A stretch of 64,000 nt of DNA from Clostridiales bacterium (GCA_017428545.1 JAFRQR010000025.1:1-64000), one strand, 5' to 3'; numbered from the stretch's first letter, positions 9,324-17,780 are shown. Notes: a model not told the origin generated them from the sequence alone. Numbers and translations: made by a program.

Positions 9324-9457
9324 TCGAATACTCCTTCATCAAACTGTATCTTATATTAACAAATTATAACAGAGATAATGCTCTCGAAAAACGTTTCCGT
9401 GACTGACATAAATCTGCGTATCTCCGAATAACGCGTGATTTCACATACCATACTCTC

Positions 9458-9488
9458 TTGACTTTGTCCTTGGGACAAGGTTTACGCT
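9458..9488 (+). promoter_or_regulatory. MerR-type promoter/operator for the ABC exporter
   Basis: TTGACT at 9458-9463 and TACGCT at 9483-9488 are separated by 19 bases rather than 17. The spacer is filled by a near-palindrome centred at 9471 (left arm ACTTTGTCC, right arm GGACAAGGT, one mismatch). An overlong spacer with an internal palindrome is the hallmark of promoters that MerR-family activators untwist. It lies 31 bases before the exporter start. The MerR-containing gene at 12126-13355 is the obvious candidate regulator. Confidence 0.7.
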
Positions 9489-9518
9489 TAAGCCAGAAAG
9501 TGTTGAGGAGGTCATGGT

Positions 9519-10457
9519 ATGCGTGTTCTCGGAAGGATCCTTAAGGCAAACCAGATCTGGGTCACATTTGCTCTCTTTATCTCTCTGCTGGCGAATGTTT
9601 CCCAGCTCGTCTATGCCCATTTTGTCGGGATCCTGGTAAACCGAATCTCAGATGGAAGCCATATTGCTCTGGAACTTGTCCTTCTGCTGCTTCTTCTGAT
9701 CCTGACTTTAGCAGGTCTCAATTATCTCGACCAGATGGTTGGAAACTACACAGCCGAAAAAGCTTCCCATACGCTTCGTATGGGATACATGCGTTTTCTT
9801 CTGGAAAGCCCTAAGGGTGCGACGATGTCTGCTGACCAGGCTATGTCCACCGTGCAGGGGGAGCTGGCCCTCTCTTCAGACTTCTTCAGCAATTCTTTCT
9901 TCTTCAATATCAGTATGGTCATCACCTGTATTCTGGTACTGGTATTTCTTTTTATCGAAAATGCACTTCTTTCCCTGGCGTTTCTGGTCCCGACTCTTCT
10001 GATCCTGATCTACGTTGCTTTCTCGGGATCAAAACTTGCTAAGATCACGAAGGCTACGCTTGCTGCCAAGCGCCGCATGAACCGCACGGCCTTCAGCGCA
10101 GTCACAAATCACCCTGTCATCTCGGTATTCGACGCAGGTGCTTTTCTAGAAGAAAAATATGATCAGGATATCAAAGCATGGGAGAAGAGTTTCCGAAAAG
10201 ATGAACAGTTTCACGCAGTTCTGAATTCTATCTCCGGACTTCTCTCCAAAGTGCCGCTACTCTGCCTTTTCCTGGTTGGAGGATACATGGTCATTTCCGG
10301 AACGATCACACTCGGTACATTCATCGTTTTTCTGAACCTTCAAAATAATGTCACTGGATTTCTCATGAACACACCGACATTTCTTGCACATTTTCGGACG
10401 TTCACATCGAACCTGAAGCGGATCGATATCATCTTAGAAGGAGGACCTCATGCCTAA
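9519..10457 (+). CDS. ABC exporter transmembrane subunit 1
   Basis: 312 residues with about six membrane segments and the long cytoplasmic connecting helices of type IV ABC exporters (for example SKLAKITKATLAAKRRMNRT). Unlike usual half-transporters it stops after the last membrane helix and lacks its own ATPase domain. That domain is encoded by the next gene, whose start overlaps by 8 bases. GAGGAGG lies 7 bases before the ATG. It should pair with the second membrane subunit at 11114-12088. Expression is probably switched by the MerR-type promoter just upstream. Substrate unknown; drug or peptide export is likely. Confidence 0.85.
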   Translation: MRVLGRILKANQIWVTFALFISLLANVSQLVYAHFVGILVNRISDGSHIALELVLLLLLLILTLAGLNYLDQMVGNYTAEKASHTLRMGYMRFLLESPKGATMSADQAMSTVQGELALSSDFFSNSFFFNISMVITCILVLVFLFIENALLSLAFLVPTLLILIYVAFSGSKLAKITKATLAAKRRMNRTAFSAVTNHPVISVFDAGAFLEEKYDQDIKAWEKSFRKDEQFHAVLNSISGLLSKVPLLCLFLVGGYMVISGTITLGTFIVFLNLQNNVTGFLMNTPTFLAHFRTFTSNLKRIDIILEGGPHA

Positions 10458-11121
10458 TTCCGATAGAAAACAGATACTTGCAGATATTTCCCACATCTCT
10501 TTTTCCTATGATACCAAGCCTATCCTTCAGGATATTTCCCTCACGATCCAAAGCGGGGAACGAATCGGTATCGTAGGTGAAAGCGGATGCGGCAAAAGCA
10601 CTCTTCTCAAGATCCTGGCGGGTCTTCTGCCGCCTTCTTCCGGTTCGGTAAACATTCTCGGAAAATCCGTTCCTTCGGATATCCGAAAGAACGTCTCGGT
10701 CGTCATGCAGTCGGCGATGCTTCTGCCTATGACGATCTTTGAGAATATCACGCTGGGACATGACTATAGCGAAGATTCTGTGCGAAAAGTACTGGAGCAG
10801 GTCAGTTTGCTTGAGTGGGCCGATTCCCTGCCGGACGGGATCCACACCTATCTCGGTGACCGCGCAGATGAACTTTCCGGCGGACAGGCCCAGCGTCTGG
10901 CGATTGCACGCGCCATGTGCAAGGAAGCACCTCTTCTTCTCCTGGATGAACCCACTGCATCTCTGGATGCATCCACAGCCGCTTCTGTTATGGCCTCTCT
11001 GGACGCCTGCACAGCAGGTTCTTCCCAAAATCTGACCATCGTACATGTCACGCATCAGGTCGAATACCTGAAGGGTTACGATCGGATCCTTCGTATGGAA
11101 GGAGGAAAACTCTATGTTTAG
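10450..11121 (+). CDS. ABC transporter ATP-binding subunit
   Basis: 223-residue complete ATPase: Walker A GESGCGKS (43-50), Q-loop Q87, signature LSGGQ (142-146), Walker B LLLLDE (162-167) and a switch His in VHVTHQ. The sequence resembles the C-terminal ATPase half of an exporter polypeptide that has been split from its membrane domain. It overlaps both neighbours (8 bases on each side), so the three subunits are made from one message by coupled translation. It is the only ATPase for two different membrane subunits, so two copies per complex are expected. Confidence 0.92.
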   Translation: MPNSDRKQILADISHISFSYDTKPILQDISLTIQSGERIGIVGESGCGKSTLLKILAGLLPPSSGSVNILGKSVPSDIRKNVSVVMQSAMLLPMTIFENITLGHDYSEDSVRKVLEQVSLLEWADSLPDGIHTYLGDRADELSGGQAQRLAIARAMCKEAPLLLLDEPTASLDASTAASVMASLDACTAGSSQNLTIVHVTHQVEYLKGYDRILRMEGGKLYV

Positions 11122-12088
11122 AAGACTGTGCCGCCTTCTTCGCGAACTCGGGGTCCTCCGTCTGTTCATCATTTCCCTTCTTCTTCGCGCGCCCTTTGAC
11201 TTTCTCAGCACCGTGCTTTCCGCAAATCTGATTTCCCGGTTTATCCGTCTGATGGAACAGGGGCAGAGGGATTCTCTCCTTCCCACATTCTGGCTTTTCC
11301 TTCTTCTTTCGCTCCTTCTGTTCGCCTATAACATGACGATCTGGGCAACGATCTCCATGAAACTGAATCTACTTCTGCTTTCAAGACTTCGGAAAAAGCT
11401 CCTCTCCCATATAATTTCCTCGGAATACGCCGATATCCAGTGCTTTTCGAGCGGCGAATGGATCAACCGGATGAACTACGATGTGGACCGCCTGCATGCC
11501 TACATGATGGGGCCGGTCACGTTTATGCATCTATTCATCGCGCTGGTGAACCTGATCCTGTCGTCCATCGTCCTGGCCTTCCTGAACCTGCCATTACTCG
11601 CCGTATCTATTGCGATCACGGTCCCCTTCATGCTTCTGAGCTGCATCGTAGTAGTCAGAAAGATCCCTCGGTTCAAGAAGCGCGCCCAGGAGAAGTTCGG
11701 CGAATACACCAACTGGGCGGAGCCGATCCTGAGAGCGCATCAGGCAATCTCTATCTTTGATGGAAAAGAACTGGTCATGAAGAAAGTCGAAGATACGAGC
11801 CTGAGTATGCTTCAGAAGAACATGAAGGCACACCGGGCGATGGCCAGATCCAACTTTCTAAACACCCTTTCCGGCGGATCCGGTTATATCCTGTTACTGG
11901 TATTGGGCGGCACCATGATGGGCGAATCCATCGACAGCCTTGCCACCCTCATGAAGATCACCCAGTACCGGGCGGGCGTCATGCAGAGTGTCTTTGTCAT
12001 CAACCGCTCCGTGAATAACATGAAGAATAACCGTGCCGGCGCAGAGCGGGCTCTGGAAGTGCTTGAACAGGAACACGCAGAAGTCTGA
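11114..12088 (+). CDS. ABC exporter transmembrane subunit 2
   Basis: 324 residues with about six membrane helices and the exporter core features NRMNYDVDRLHAYMMGP and FGEYTNWAEPILRAHQAISIF. It ends soon after the coupling region (RALEVLEQE) with no Walker motifs, so it relies on the ATPase of the preceding gene. It is distantly similar in layout to subunit 1 but clearly a different sequence, which suggests a heteromeric exporter. It converges on the MerR fusion gene with 37 bases between stops; no strong terminator hairpin was seen there. Confidence 0.85.
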   Translation: MFRRLCRLLRELGVLRLFIISLLLRAPFDFLSTVLSANLISRFIRLMEQGQRDSLLPTFWLFLLLSLLLFAYNMTIWATISMKLNLLLLSRLRKKLLSHIISSEYADIQCFSSGEWINRMNYDVDRLHAYMMGPVTFMHLFIALVNLILSSIVLAFLNLPLLAVSIAITVPFMLLSCIVVVRKIPRFKKRAQEKFGEYTNWAEPILRAHQAISIFDGKELVMKKVEDTSLSMLQKNMKAHRAMARSNFLNTLSGGSGYILLLVLGGTMMGESIDSLATLMKITQYRAGVMQSVFVINRSVNNMKNNRAGAERALEVLEQEHAEV

Positions 12089-12125
12089 AGCATCTATTAA
12101 ACAGCAAATCGGTGTCAATAAGAAT

Positions 12126-13355
12126 TCACAGCCAGATGGCTTCACTTAAGATCTGACGGACATTATTCGGATTCACGCGGACCATTTTCGCCAGATACCA
12201 GGCACGTTCCTCGTCGCTCATTTCAAGGAAAGGTTTCGAAAGCGAAGATTCCTCCGCCGTCGGATCTTCCATATCCGCCTTCTCTGAAGGACCGTCCTTC
12301 TTCCCTAAGAGACTTCCTTCCAGCGAATCTATCTCTTCGATCTGGGCCTGAACCTTCCAGATCGTTTCCTGGAGCGCCTGTCTCTTCTTTGCGAAAAGCA
12401 CTTGCAGTTCTTCTTTGGAAGCAGATCCTTGCAGAAGCATCTTGATCTCATTTAACGAGAATCCCATATCCTGCAGCGCAACAAGCGCTTCCACGATCTC
12501 GCACTGCTCCGCGGAGTAGAACCGGTAACCGGTCTCCGGATCGACTTTCACAGGCTTGATGATATCTTTACTCTCATAGAGTCGCAAAGCCTTCGATGAG
12601 ACCCCGGCAAGACTGGCCAGCTCTCCGATCTTCAGAAGCGCCATCTCTTTCTTTTCCTCTTCCGGATGAACCGCCTTCACAAACTCTTTTATGATTCGAT
12701 AGGAACTATCCCCTCTGAAATCCAGCTGCGGAATAAATAACGTACCAACAAAGAATGGATGTTTTTTCAGTTCAAAACCTCTGAAATCTCCATTCTTGCT
12801 TTCGACAATAGCGGCAATCGCATCACTATTTTGAAAGAGGCTGTGATACGCTTCATTAAACCCATAGTTACAACGGTATTCACCAATTAATTCGTTTCCG
12901 CCAATTGCACGGTTCAGAATGGAATCCGACCCGGATATCCTCAAAGATTCCTTTTTATTCATTAAAGTACAGGCCAGCTTTGCGATCACGGCGTCTGAAC
13001 ATGCCTGATCGTTCTCTTCACTATTTGCATACTCTAATCCCAGCACATTCCGGGCAAACTCGATAACCATGTGCTGAAAGCCGGCACATGTCCCCAGTGC
13101 AGGCACACCGTTTTCTCTGGCATATTCGATCGCCGACAATACATTCTCCGCATCCTTATATGGACTTCCCGGCGAAAACCAGAAGCCATCAAACTGTCCG
13201 AGAAACTTCTCAGAAACATCCAGCTCATCGCTTCCGATCCATTGCGCGTCGATCTCGGCCTTGAGTTCTTTTGCCACATCACTTATCGTCTCTTTTATAA
13301 GGCGATGACTCTCCTCATTTTGATTATAGTCACCAATAATCGCGATTCTTTTCAT
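12126..13355 (-). CDS. GATase-like/MerR fusion transcriptional regulator
   Basis: 409 residues in one frame. Residues 1 to about 230 match the CTP-synthase-C-terminal-region-related family: MKRIAIIGDYN, then a nucleophile-elbow segment GTCAGFQH with C90. The later FFVGTLFIPQ aligns with the catalytic FHPE stretch of glutamine amidotransferases, but His and Glu are replaced by Ile and Gln, so amidotransferase activity looks lost. From M238 the protein is a MerR winged helix (LKIGELASLAGVSSKALRLYES, residues about 241-262, then GYRFYS) plus a coiled coil. An internal start at M238 would also give a free MerR. It faces the exporter whose promoter has a MerR-type spacer. Confidence 0.82.
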   Translation of the reverse strand: MKRIAIIGDYNQNEESHRLIKETISDVAKELKAEIDAQWIGSDELDVSEKFLGQFDGFWFSPGSPYKDAENVLSAIEYARENGVPALGTCAGFQHMVIEFARNVLGLEYANSEENDQACSDAVIAKLACTLMNKKESLRISGSDSILNRAIGGNELIGEYRCNYGFNEAYHSLFQNSDAIAAIVESKNGDFRGFELKKHPFFVGTLFIPQLDFRGDSSYRIIKEFVKAVHPEEEKKEMALLKIGELASLAGVSSKALRLYESKDIIKPVKVDPETGYRFYSAEQCEIVEALVALQDMGFSLNEIKMLLQGSASKEELQVLFAKKRQALQETIWKVQAQIEEIDSLEGSLLGKKDGPSEKADMEDPTAEESSLSKPFLEMSDEERAWYLAKMVRVNPNNVRQILSEAIWL

Positions 13356-13361
13356 AAGTCT

Positions 13362-13505
13362 TTATCCATTACTATTATTCTTCTTTCCCTCTATCTGTTT
13401 TCGTTTTTCAACATGGGAATTCTGATTATACTTACTGATATTGATCTCTTTTTTAATCTTTCGCATGCCGTCGAAAACAACATGTTCCACTTTCTTTTTT
13501 CCCAT
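13362..13505 (-). CDS. Small basic hypothetical protein, 47 residues
   Basis: An ATG at 13505 preceded by GGAG about 7 bases upstream opens a 47-residue frame rich in Lys and Asn (starts MGKKKVEHVVFDG). It ends 6 bases before the start of the GATase-MerR gene. No domain is recognised and no membrane segment is present. Its place between a small membrane protein and the regulator, all in one direction with short gaps, suggests a three-gene operon. Coding status rests on the ribosome site and tight packing only. Confidence 0.45.
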   Translation of the reverse strand: MGKKKVEHVVFDGMRKIKKEINISKYNQNSHVEKRKQIEGKKNNSNG

Positions 13506-13528
13506 ACTAGATCTCCACAAAACCAGTT

Positions 13529-13702
13529 CTATTTCTTCTTAAAACCATCATATGCATCAGGACCGACAGCTATCAGAAAGAATGCTCCTACGATGATCAA
13601 TCCCCAGTCATTCGTTCCCCTGGCTAAGACTTGGTAAAGTCCATCTATGATCAAAATCACGCAGAGTAAAACTGCGATTATTCTTACGATTTTTCTAAAC
13701 AC
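13529..13702 (-). CDS. Small membrane protein, 57 residues
   Basis: A GTG at 13702 with GAGGAT 5 bases upstream opens a 57-residue frame. It has a basic start (MFRKIVRI), a hydrophobic helix (IAVLLCVILIIDGLY), a short polar turn with NDW, and a second hydrophobic helix (GLIIVGAFFLIAVG) ending in KKK. That is a two-helix inner-membrane protein. It starts 12 bases before the stop of the DinB-like gene upstream and runs toward the GATase-MerR gene. No family recognised. Confidence 0.55.
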   Translation of the reverse strand: MFRKIVRIIAVLLCVILIIDGLYQVLARGTNDWGLIIVGAFFLIAVGPDAYDGFKKK

Positions 13703-13713
13703 GTTTTATCCTC

Positions 13714-14427
13714 TCATTCTTTTCCGATTATTTTATCTATACAAGTAGGAAGATGCATCATGTGATGAGAAGTCATCGGAGTCAGGATCATGCCGCCAAT
13801 CGTCAGTCTTCCCCAGAAAACCAAAAGCCATACTGAACGGAAATCCGTTGTCACTCCGCCCTCTTCCAGGATTCGCATGACCCACTCTTCCGGCACCATG
13901 GATTTGATCTGTTCCAAAGTAAGTTCAGATAAAATACGACGGGTGTTTTTGCCGACTTCCATCATATAATCACGGAGTCCCTCCACATGGATCCCTTCTG
14001 CCCACAAAGCCAACTCGTCCGGCTCTAAAGCATTTCCGGTATCCGTTATAGAAGAACCGATCCTTTTCTGCCAATCCTCATTGAAGACCTGTTTCCCGTT
14101 CTCCATCAGGATATTACTGACCAGATCTTCGATCCTGTATGTATGCCACAGCTGCCAGCAGATCGGAACCGTCTTAGATCCGGCATATTTCAGATCCGAA
14201 TCCCAGGGTTCTCTCTGGACAAACTCATCCTTATGCCCCTGCATCATATAGTCCAAAACATAATCTGCTACTGTCTTTTCTTCCCTTCCAGAGATCTCCG
14301 CGGGATGAACCATCGAATGAAGTTCCAAAGTAAGATCACGGATCTTACCCAGATCATCACCTTCGAGTGCCGACTTTAATTCATCATACTTTGCATTGAT
14401 TGCCGAAAACATCGTTTCTTTATCCAT
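13714..14427 (-). CDS. DinB-superfamily protein
   Basis: 237 residues, mostly helical. The segments CWQLWHTYRIEDL (first His) and TSHHMMHLPTCIDKI near the C-terminus are the metal-His positions of DinB/YfiT-like four-helix proteins. Members include thiol-dependent S-transferases and damage-inducible proteins of unknown activity; which applies here is not clear. The extra 40-residue N-terminal helix before the core makes it longer than the usual 150-170 residue members. ATG at 14427, read as a single gene. Confidence 0.65.
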   Translation of the reverse strand: MDKETMFSAINAKYDELKSALEGDDLGKIRDLTLELHSMVHPAEISGREEKTVADYVLDYMMQGHKDEFVQREPWDSDLKYAGSKTVPICWQLWHTYRIEDLVSNILMENGKQVFNEDWQKRIGSSITDTGNALEPDELALWAEGIHVEGLRDYMMEVGKNTRRILSELTLEQIKSMVPEEWVMRILEEGGVTTDFRSVWLLVFWGRLTIGGMILTPMTSHHMMHLPTCIDKIIGKE

Positions 14428-14495
14428 ATCATTCTCCTATAAACCACTGATCCATGGCAGGTCCAGCATCTTCGTAATGTGATCCACGTATCTTA

Positions 14496-14969
14496 TCATA
14501 TGTCTTTCCTGCTTAGTTTAAATAATAGAACTGTCACCGTTCCATCCACTTCTTCTCCCACGATATCGAAACCGAACCGCTTGGTGTAAAAGCGGATATT
14601 CCGCTCATTATCTTTGGGAGTGACCAACGTAAGCTCCTGCCAATCCGGATGCTCACTCATAAAATGCTTCATCAGCAGCGTCCCTATCCCACGACCCTGT
14701 TCTTCTTTTACGACTGCTAAGCAGCCGATATAATACTTTTCGGGCGCTTCCTCTTTATAACTGATAACTCCTACAGCCTTTTCCTGATCATAGGCAATGA
14801 TCTTCGGATAATCGAGGATTGACTTCTGCATATTCTCCTCGGAACGGCCATATGCCTGGCACTGTCCATAGCGGATGAAATCATCATAAAATGCAGAATT
14901 ATAGATTTCCACCAGCAGTTTCGCATCACTTGTATCTGCACATCTGTATTCCAAATCACTTACAAACAT
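14496..14969 (-). CDS. GNAT family N-acetyltransferase
   Basis: 157-residue GNAT protein with the acetyl-CoA loop EEQGRGIGTLLMKHF (matching Q/R-x-x-G-x-G), preceded by strand YIGCLAVV, and the C-terminal NERNIRFYTKRFGFDIVG motif. The substrate-binding N-terminal part resembles small-molecule acetyltransferases. It lies 18 bases downstream of a NUDIX hydrolase with which it may be co-transcribed. Confidence 0.87.
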   Translation of the reverse strand: MFVSDLEYRCADTSDAKLLVEIYNSAFYDDFIRYGQCQAYGRSEENMQKSILDYPKIIAYDQEKAVGVISYKEEAPEKYYIGCLAVVKEEQGRGIGTLLMKHFMSEHPDWQELTLVTPKDNERNIRFYTKRFGFDIVGEEVDGTVTVLLFKLSRKDI

Positions 14970-14987
14970 CTCGTTTATTCCTTCTAT

Positions 14988-15452
14988 CTATCGCTTATGC
15001 ACGATCCAGTTCCCGTCCTCGACCGTGTACTGGAATTCACTGTAGTTCTCATTCATCATAACATCGATGAGATCGAGGAAATCTTCAACCAGGTTGACGT
15101 TATTGATCTCTTTTTTCTCGACCCAGTGCATTGCCCCTTCATCCGAGGAGATCAATTCTCCTTCAAAAGCACTTGTCTCATACAGGAATACGAGATACCG
15201 GCCTTTCGTATAGTCTCCATCTTTCAATGGAAACTGTTTGATTCCGCAGAGTCTTGGAGAACGTATCGTTAGTCCGGTCTCTTCTTTCATCTCCCGGATA
15301 ACCGCATCGACTATCGATTCACCCGGTTCCACATGACCTCCCGGAAGAGTATATCCTTTCCAGTCCTCGCTCACGCGATCCTGAAGTAAATACCGCTCCT
15401 CGTCGTGAATCAGGCACAATACAGTCAGTTCAGTTATTTCTGTTCTACTCAT
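14988..15452 (-). CDS. NUDIX hydrolase
   Basis: 154 residues with a complete Nudix box beginning GGHVEPGES and ending REMKEETGL, fitting G-x5-E-x7-R-E-U-x-E-E-x-G-U. The enzymes hydrolyse nucleoside diphosphates linked to another moiety using Mg. The early LTVLCLIHDEERYLLQDR segment and length fit the MutT/8-oxo-dGTPase-like branch found near acetyltransferases in Bacillota. Substrate is not determinable. Confidence 0.9.
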   Translation of the reverse strand: MSRTEITELTVLCLIHDEERYLLQDRVSEDWKGYTLPGGHVEPGESIVDAVIREMKEETGLTIRSPRLCGIKQFPLKDGDYTKGRYLVFLYETSAFEGELISSDEGAMHWVEKKEINNVNLVEDFLDLIDVMMNENYSEFQYTVEDGNWIVHKR

Positions 15453-15482
15453 CTCTTCTCCTTATTCTCAACGAGACACTTC

Positions 15483-15845
15483 TTAGGTTGCATCGGGATA
15501 ATCATAGAATCCGCCTTTGTGGAAATTCTCATTCCCAAGGGGTTTGGCTGTGAGCTTGAAGATCACGCAGCCATCGGGGCATACCACGGTTTTGGAATAC
15601 TTTCCATCGCCGCCGAGATTCTCAAGGTCACCGCCACTTCGGATTGCCTCCATCAATGGATACAGCATCATCATGGTCTTTGAGCAGATGCCATATCCAT
15701 CCTGGTTTACCGGACAGCCATAGGTGCAAGTATATTTATCACCGATCTCTTCCCCGTTACGGCAGTATCTTTCCGTATGGTCTCCATGAAGGAACCCGGT
15801 CACTTCCACAGTAAATTCATATTCTTCGTCATACCACTTTTTCAT
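15483..15845 (-). CDS. TIGR04076 family protein
   Basis: 120 residues with six cysteines, including CTYGCP, ICSKT and VCPDGCVIFKLT. The pattern of a mid-protein Cys cluster followed by a terminal C-x-DG-x-IFK strand is that of the TIGR04076 family, small proteins of unknown function common in anaerobes. The ordered cysteines suggest metal or cluster binding, which is inference. Only 1 base separates it from the broken methyltransferase upstream. Confidence 0.7.
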   Translation of the reverse strand: MKKWYDEEYEFTVEVTGFLHGDHTERYCRNGEEIGDKYTCTYGCPVNQDGYGICSKTMMMLYPLMEAIRSGGDLENLGGDGKYSKTVVCPDGCVIFKLTAKPLGNENFHKGGFYDYPDAT

Positions 15846-15846
15846 T

Positions 15847-16648
15847 TCAATTCTCCTTCCTGGCGATCAAACCCAGCCACGCAGGAAGTGCCGCCATCAC
15901 ATTACTCTTCCAATCATTTAAGTTTTCTATGTCCGTCGGTGTTTTCGTTTTCAACTCATCAAAGGAATACCAAAAGGAAGCATCGATTGCCGGGAGTTCC
16001 GCCATCTCGGTTATCTGAAGTCCGGCAGAGATATTCGAGTTGACGATATCCTGCACCCTCCAATGAAGATCAGGAAAAACATCGTAATAGGACATAGGAC
16101 TTCTTGATAGTAGGCGCTTTCCACGCTTCACCGGTAAATGGCCGGTTGAAAGGATGAATATCAAGCATTGCCGAATACCCACCCGTCTTTAATACACGAG
16201 CCACGTTCCGGTACATTTCATTTAAGTCGCCGATCCAGGTCAATGTCCCGTTTGATGTATATACAAGATCGTAAGATGCATCTTCGATTTTCGACAAATA
16301 CATTGTATTATCACAGATATACTCTATATCTAATCCCCAGCTGTCAGAGATCTCTTTCGCATTTTCCAGTTGTCTTTCACTTATATCTGCAGATGTCACC
16401 TTCGCGCCCATTAGTGCGAATGCAAATGCAGCGTGGTTATCTCCGCTTGAAGGCAACAAGATCTTTTTCCCGGAAAAGTCCCCGACATGTTTCTTTATAA
16501 GAGAGAGCATTTCCGGATGAAATGCTGTAGCCGGATCCTGTCTTAATCTGGTAAGTCTCTCTTCGGTTCTTAATGATTTATACCAATCGGAATCAGAAAC
16601 CTGATTCCAATGATTCTTCACTTCTAATTCCCAATCTTCCATTTTCAA
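15847..16648 (-). pseudogene. Frameshifted class I SAM methyltransferase
   Basis: Two overlapping frames together make one methyltransferase of about 260 residues. The N-terminal part (start near 16648, GGAGG upstream) contains ILLPSSGDNHAAFAFALMGA as a motif-I variant, then DLVYTSNGTLTWI and LKTGGYSAMLDIHPF. It runs out of frame after APTIKK. The second frame picks up at SYYDVFPDLHWRVQDIVN and continues to LPAWLGLIARK. The join is near 16085-16105, consistent with a one-base insertion or deletion. The family normally methylates small molecules. It may be a real mutation or an assembly error. Confidence 0.75.
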
Positions 16649-16682
16649 AAATCCTCCGCAGATATCGCTAAAAGCAGTCTGT

Positions 16683-17102
16683 TCAGTCGATCGAAAAGTT
16701 CTCTGTCTTCAAATCGCAATAGTATCTTCCACTTTCAGCAGCAAACCGCAAAACGCAGTAATCAGGATCAGTGACGCCGCCTTTATAGAAGATCGTGTCA
16801 CCTTTCCGCCAGATCATATTCTTTGTCTTTTGGTCTGTCAGCACATCCATTTTTCCTTTCAGCATGACTCCCGTGTATTTGATCAATCCCTTGTGGTAGA
16901 AGTAAATACATGCTTTCGGATCATTCAAGTATTGCTTGACCCGCATGGAGGATGTATTGGTAGAGAAATAGAAATCATGAAGCCCTTCGATCTTTCGCGG
17001 CTTCAACATCGCTTTCACGTTAGGGAATCCATCCTCATCGATCGAACAGATAAATGCTACTCTTTGCTTCCTGATAAAAGCTTCGATCTTACTTTTTTCC
17101 AT
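16683..17102 (-). CDS. Pyridoxamine 5'-phosphate oxidase-family FMN protein
   Basis: 139 residues with the split-barrel flavin-binding fold: FICSIDEDGFPNVKAM at the start, FYFSTNTSSMRVKQYLNDPKACIYFYH in the middle, and GVMLKGKMDVL. These proteins bind FMN at a dimer interface and reduce or oxidise small substrates; few act as true PNP oxidases, and the short length argues against PdxH. It lies 9 bases downstream of the DUF6320 gene. Confidence 0.85.
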   Translation of the reverse strand: MEKSKIEAFIRKQRVAFICSIDEDGFPNVKAMLKPRKIEGLHDFYFSTNTSSMRVKQYLNDPKACIYFYHKGLIKYTGVMLKGKMDVLTDQKTKNMIWRKGDTIFYKGGVTDPDYCVLRFAAESGRYYCDLKTENFSID

Positions 17103-17111
17103 ATTTATCTC

Positions 17112-17780
17112 CTACACATGGAATCGTCTCTGAAGTTCAGCCGCCACGGCTCTTCCTTTGAATATAACGGCGCCCGCAAATAGAATGACGCTGACCATCA
17201 GGCAGACGACCCAGGCGATCGGCATCTTATCCTTCGCAAAATAATAGATGACACTTGGCACGACGCCCATGAGAAGTCCGGAGAGAAGATATGACATCGT
17301 ATTACCGTTTTTATCGATCATCGCCAAAACAAAATTCGCTATGATCGTCGCCACCAGTGCACTCGGGACTACAAGATCGATCGTGATCTTCATAAAGCCG
17401 AGGTAGTATGCGGTCACACACCACATCGCAATCGTGATCAGCATCAGCATGGTCACCTTTCCTGCCGATCCGGTATCCGGCTTAAACTGCCGCATGATTC
17501 CGAACTCAAGGCCCATCAGCCACATGGCAAGAAGCAGGCTCCAGTGAAGTCCCGGATACCCCGGAAGCCGAAGTCCGACCATGAAATCAAGACCGACTCC
17601 GACGATCAGAAGACCCCAGGCGAGAAACAGCTGGATCTTATAAAAGAGAGACCTCTTCTTCTGCGCCTCAAACTTCGGATAGCAGGGATCCTCTCCGGTG
17701 CCGGAAAGTTTGCTCTGACACAGTGGGCATTTAAGAAGATCCCCTTCGATTCCGACATTACAATACGGGCAGCGTCTCAT
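17112..17780 (-). CDS. DUF6320 zinc-ribbon membrane protein
   Basis: 222 residues. A zinc ribbon at the very start (CPYCNVG and CPLCQSKL, residues 4-7 and 18-21) precedes about six membrane helices. This is the DUF6320 layout. Its ATG overlaps the stop of the upstream acyltransferase gene by four bases, so the two are translationally coupled. The repeated neighbourhood with an acyltransferase and an esterase suggests a membrane step in lipid or ester metabolism, but no activity is known for the family. Confidence 0.75.
   Translation of the reverse strand: MRRCPYCNVGIEGDLLKCPLCQSKLSGTGEDPCYPKFEAQKKRSLFYKIQLFLAWGLLIVGVGLDFMVGLRLPGYPGLHWSLLLAMWLMGLEFGIMRQFKPDTGSAGKVTMLMLITIAMWCVTAYYLGFMKITIDLVVPSALVATIIANFVLAMIDKNGNTMSYLLSGLLMGVVPSVIYYFAKDKMPIAWVVCLMVSVILFAGAVIFKGRAVAAELQRRFHV

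Noticed and set aside
12089..12125. Terminator between the convergent exporter and MerR fusion
   Set aside because: No stable stem with a T tract in these 37 bases.
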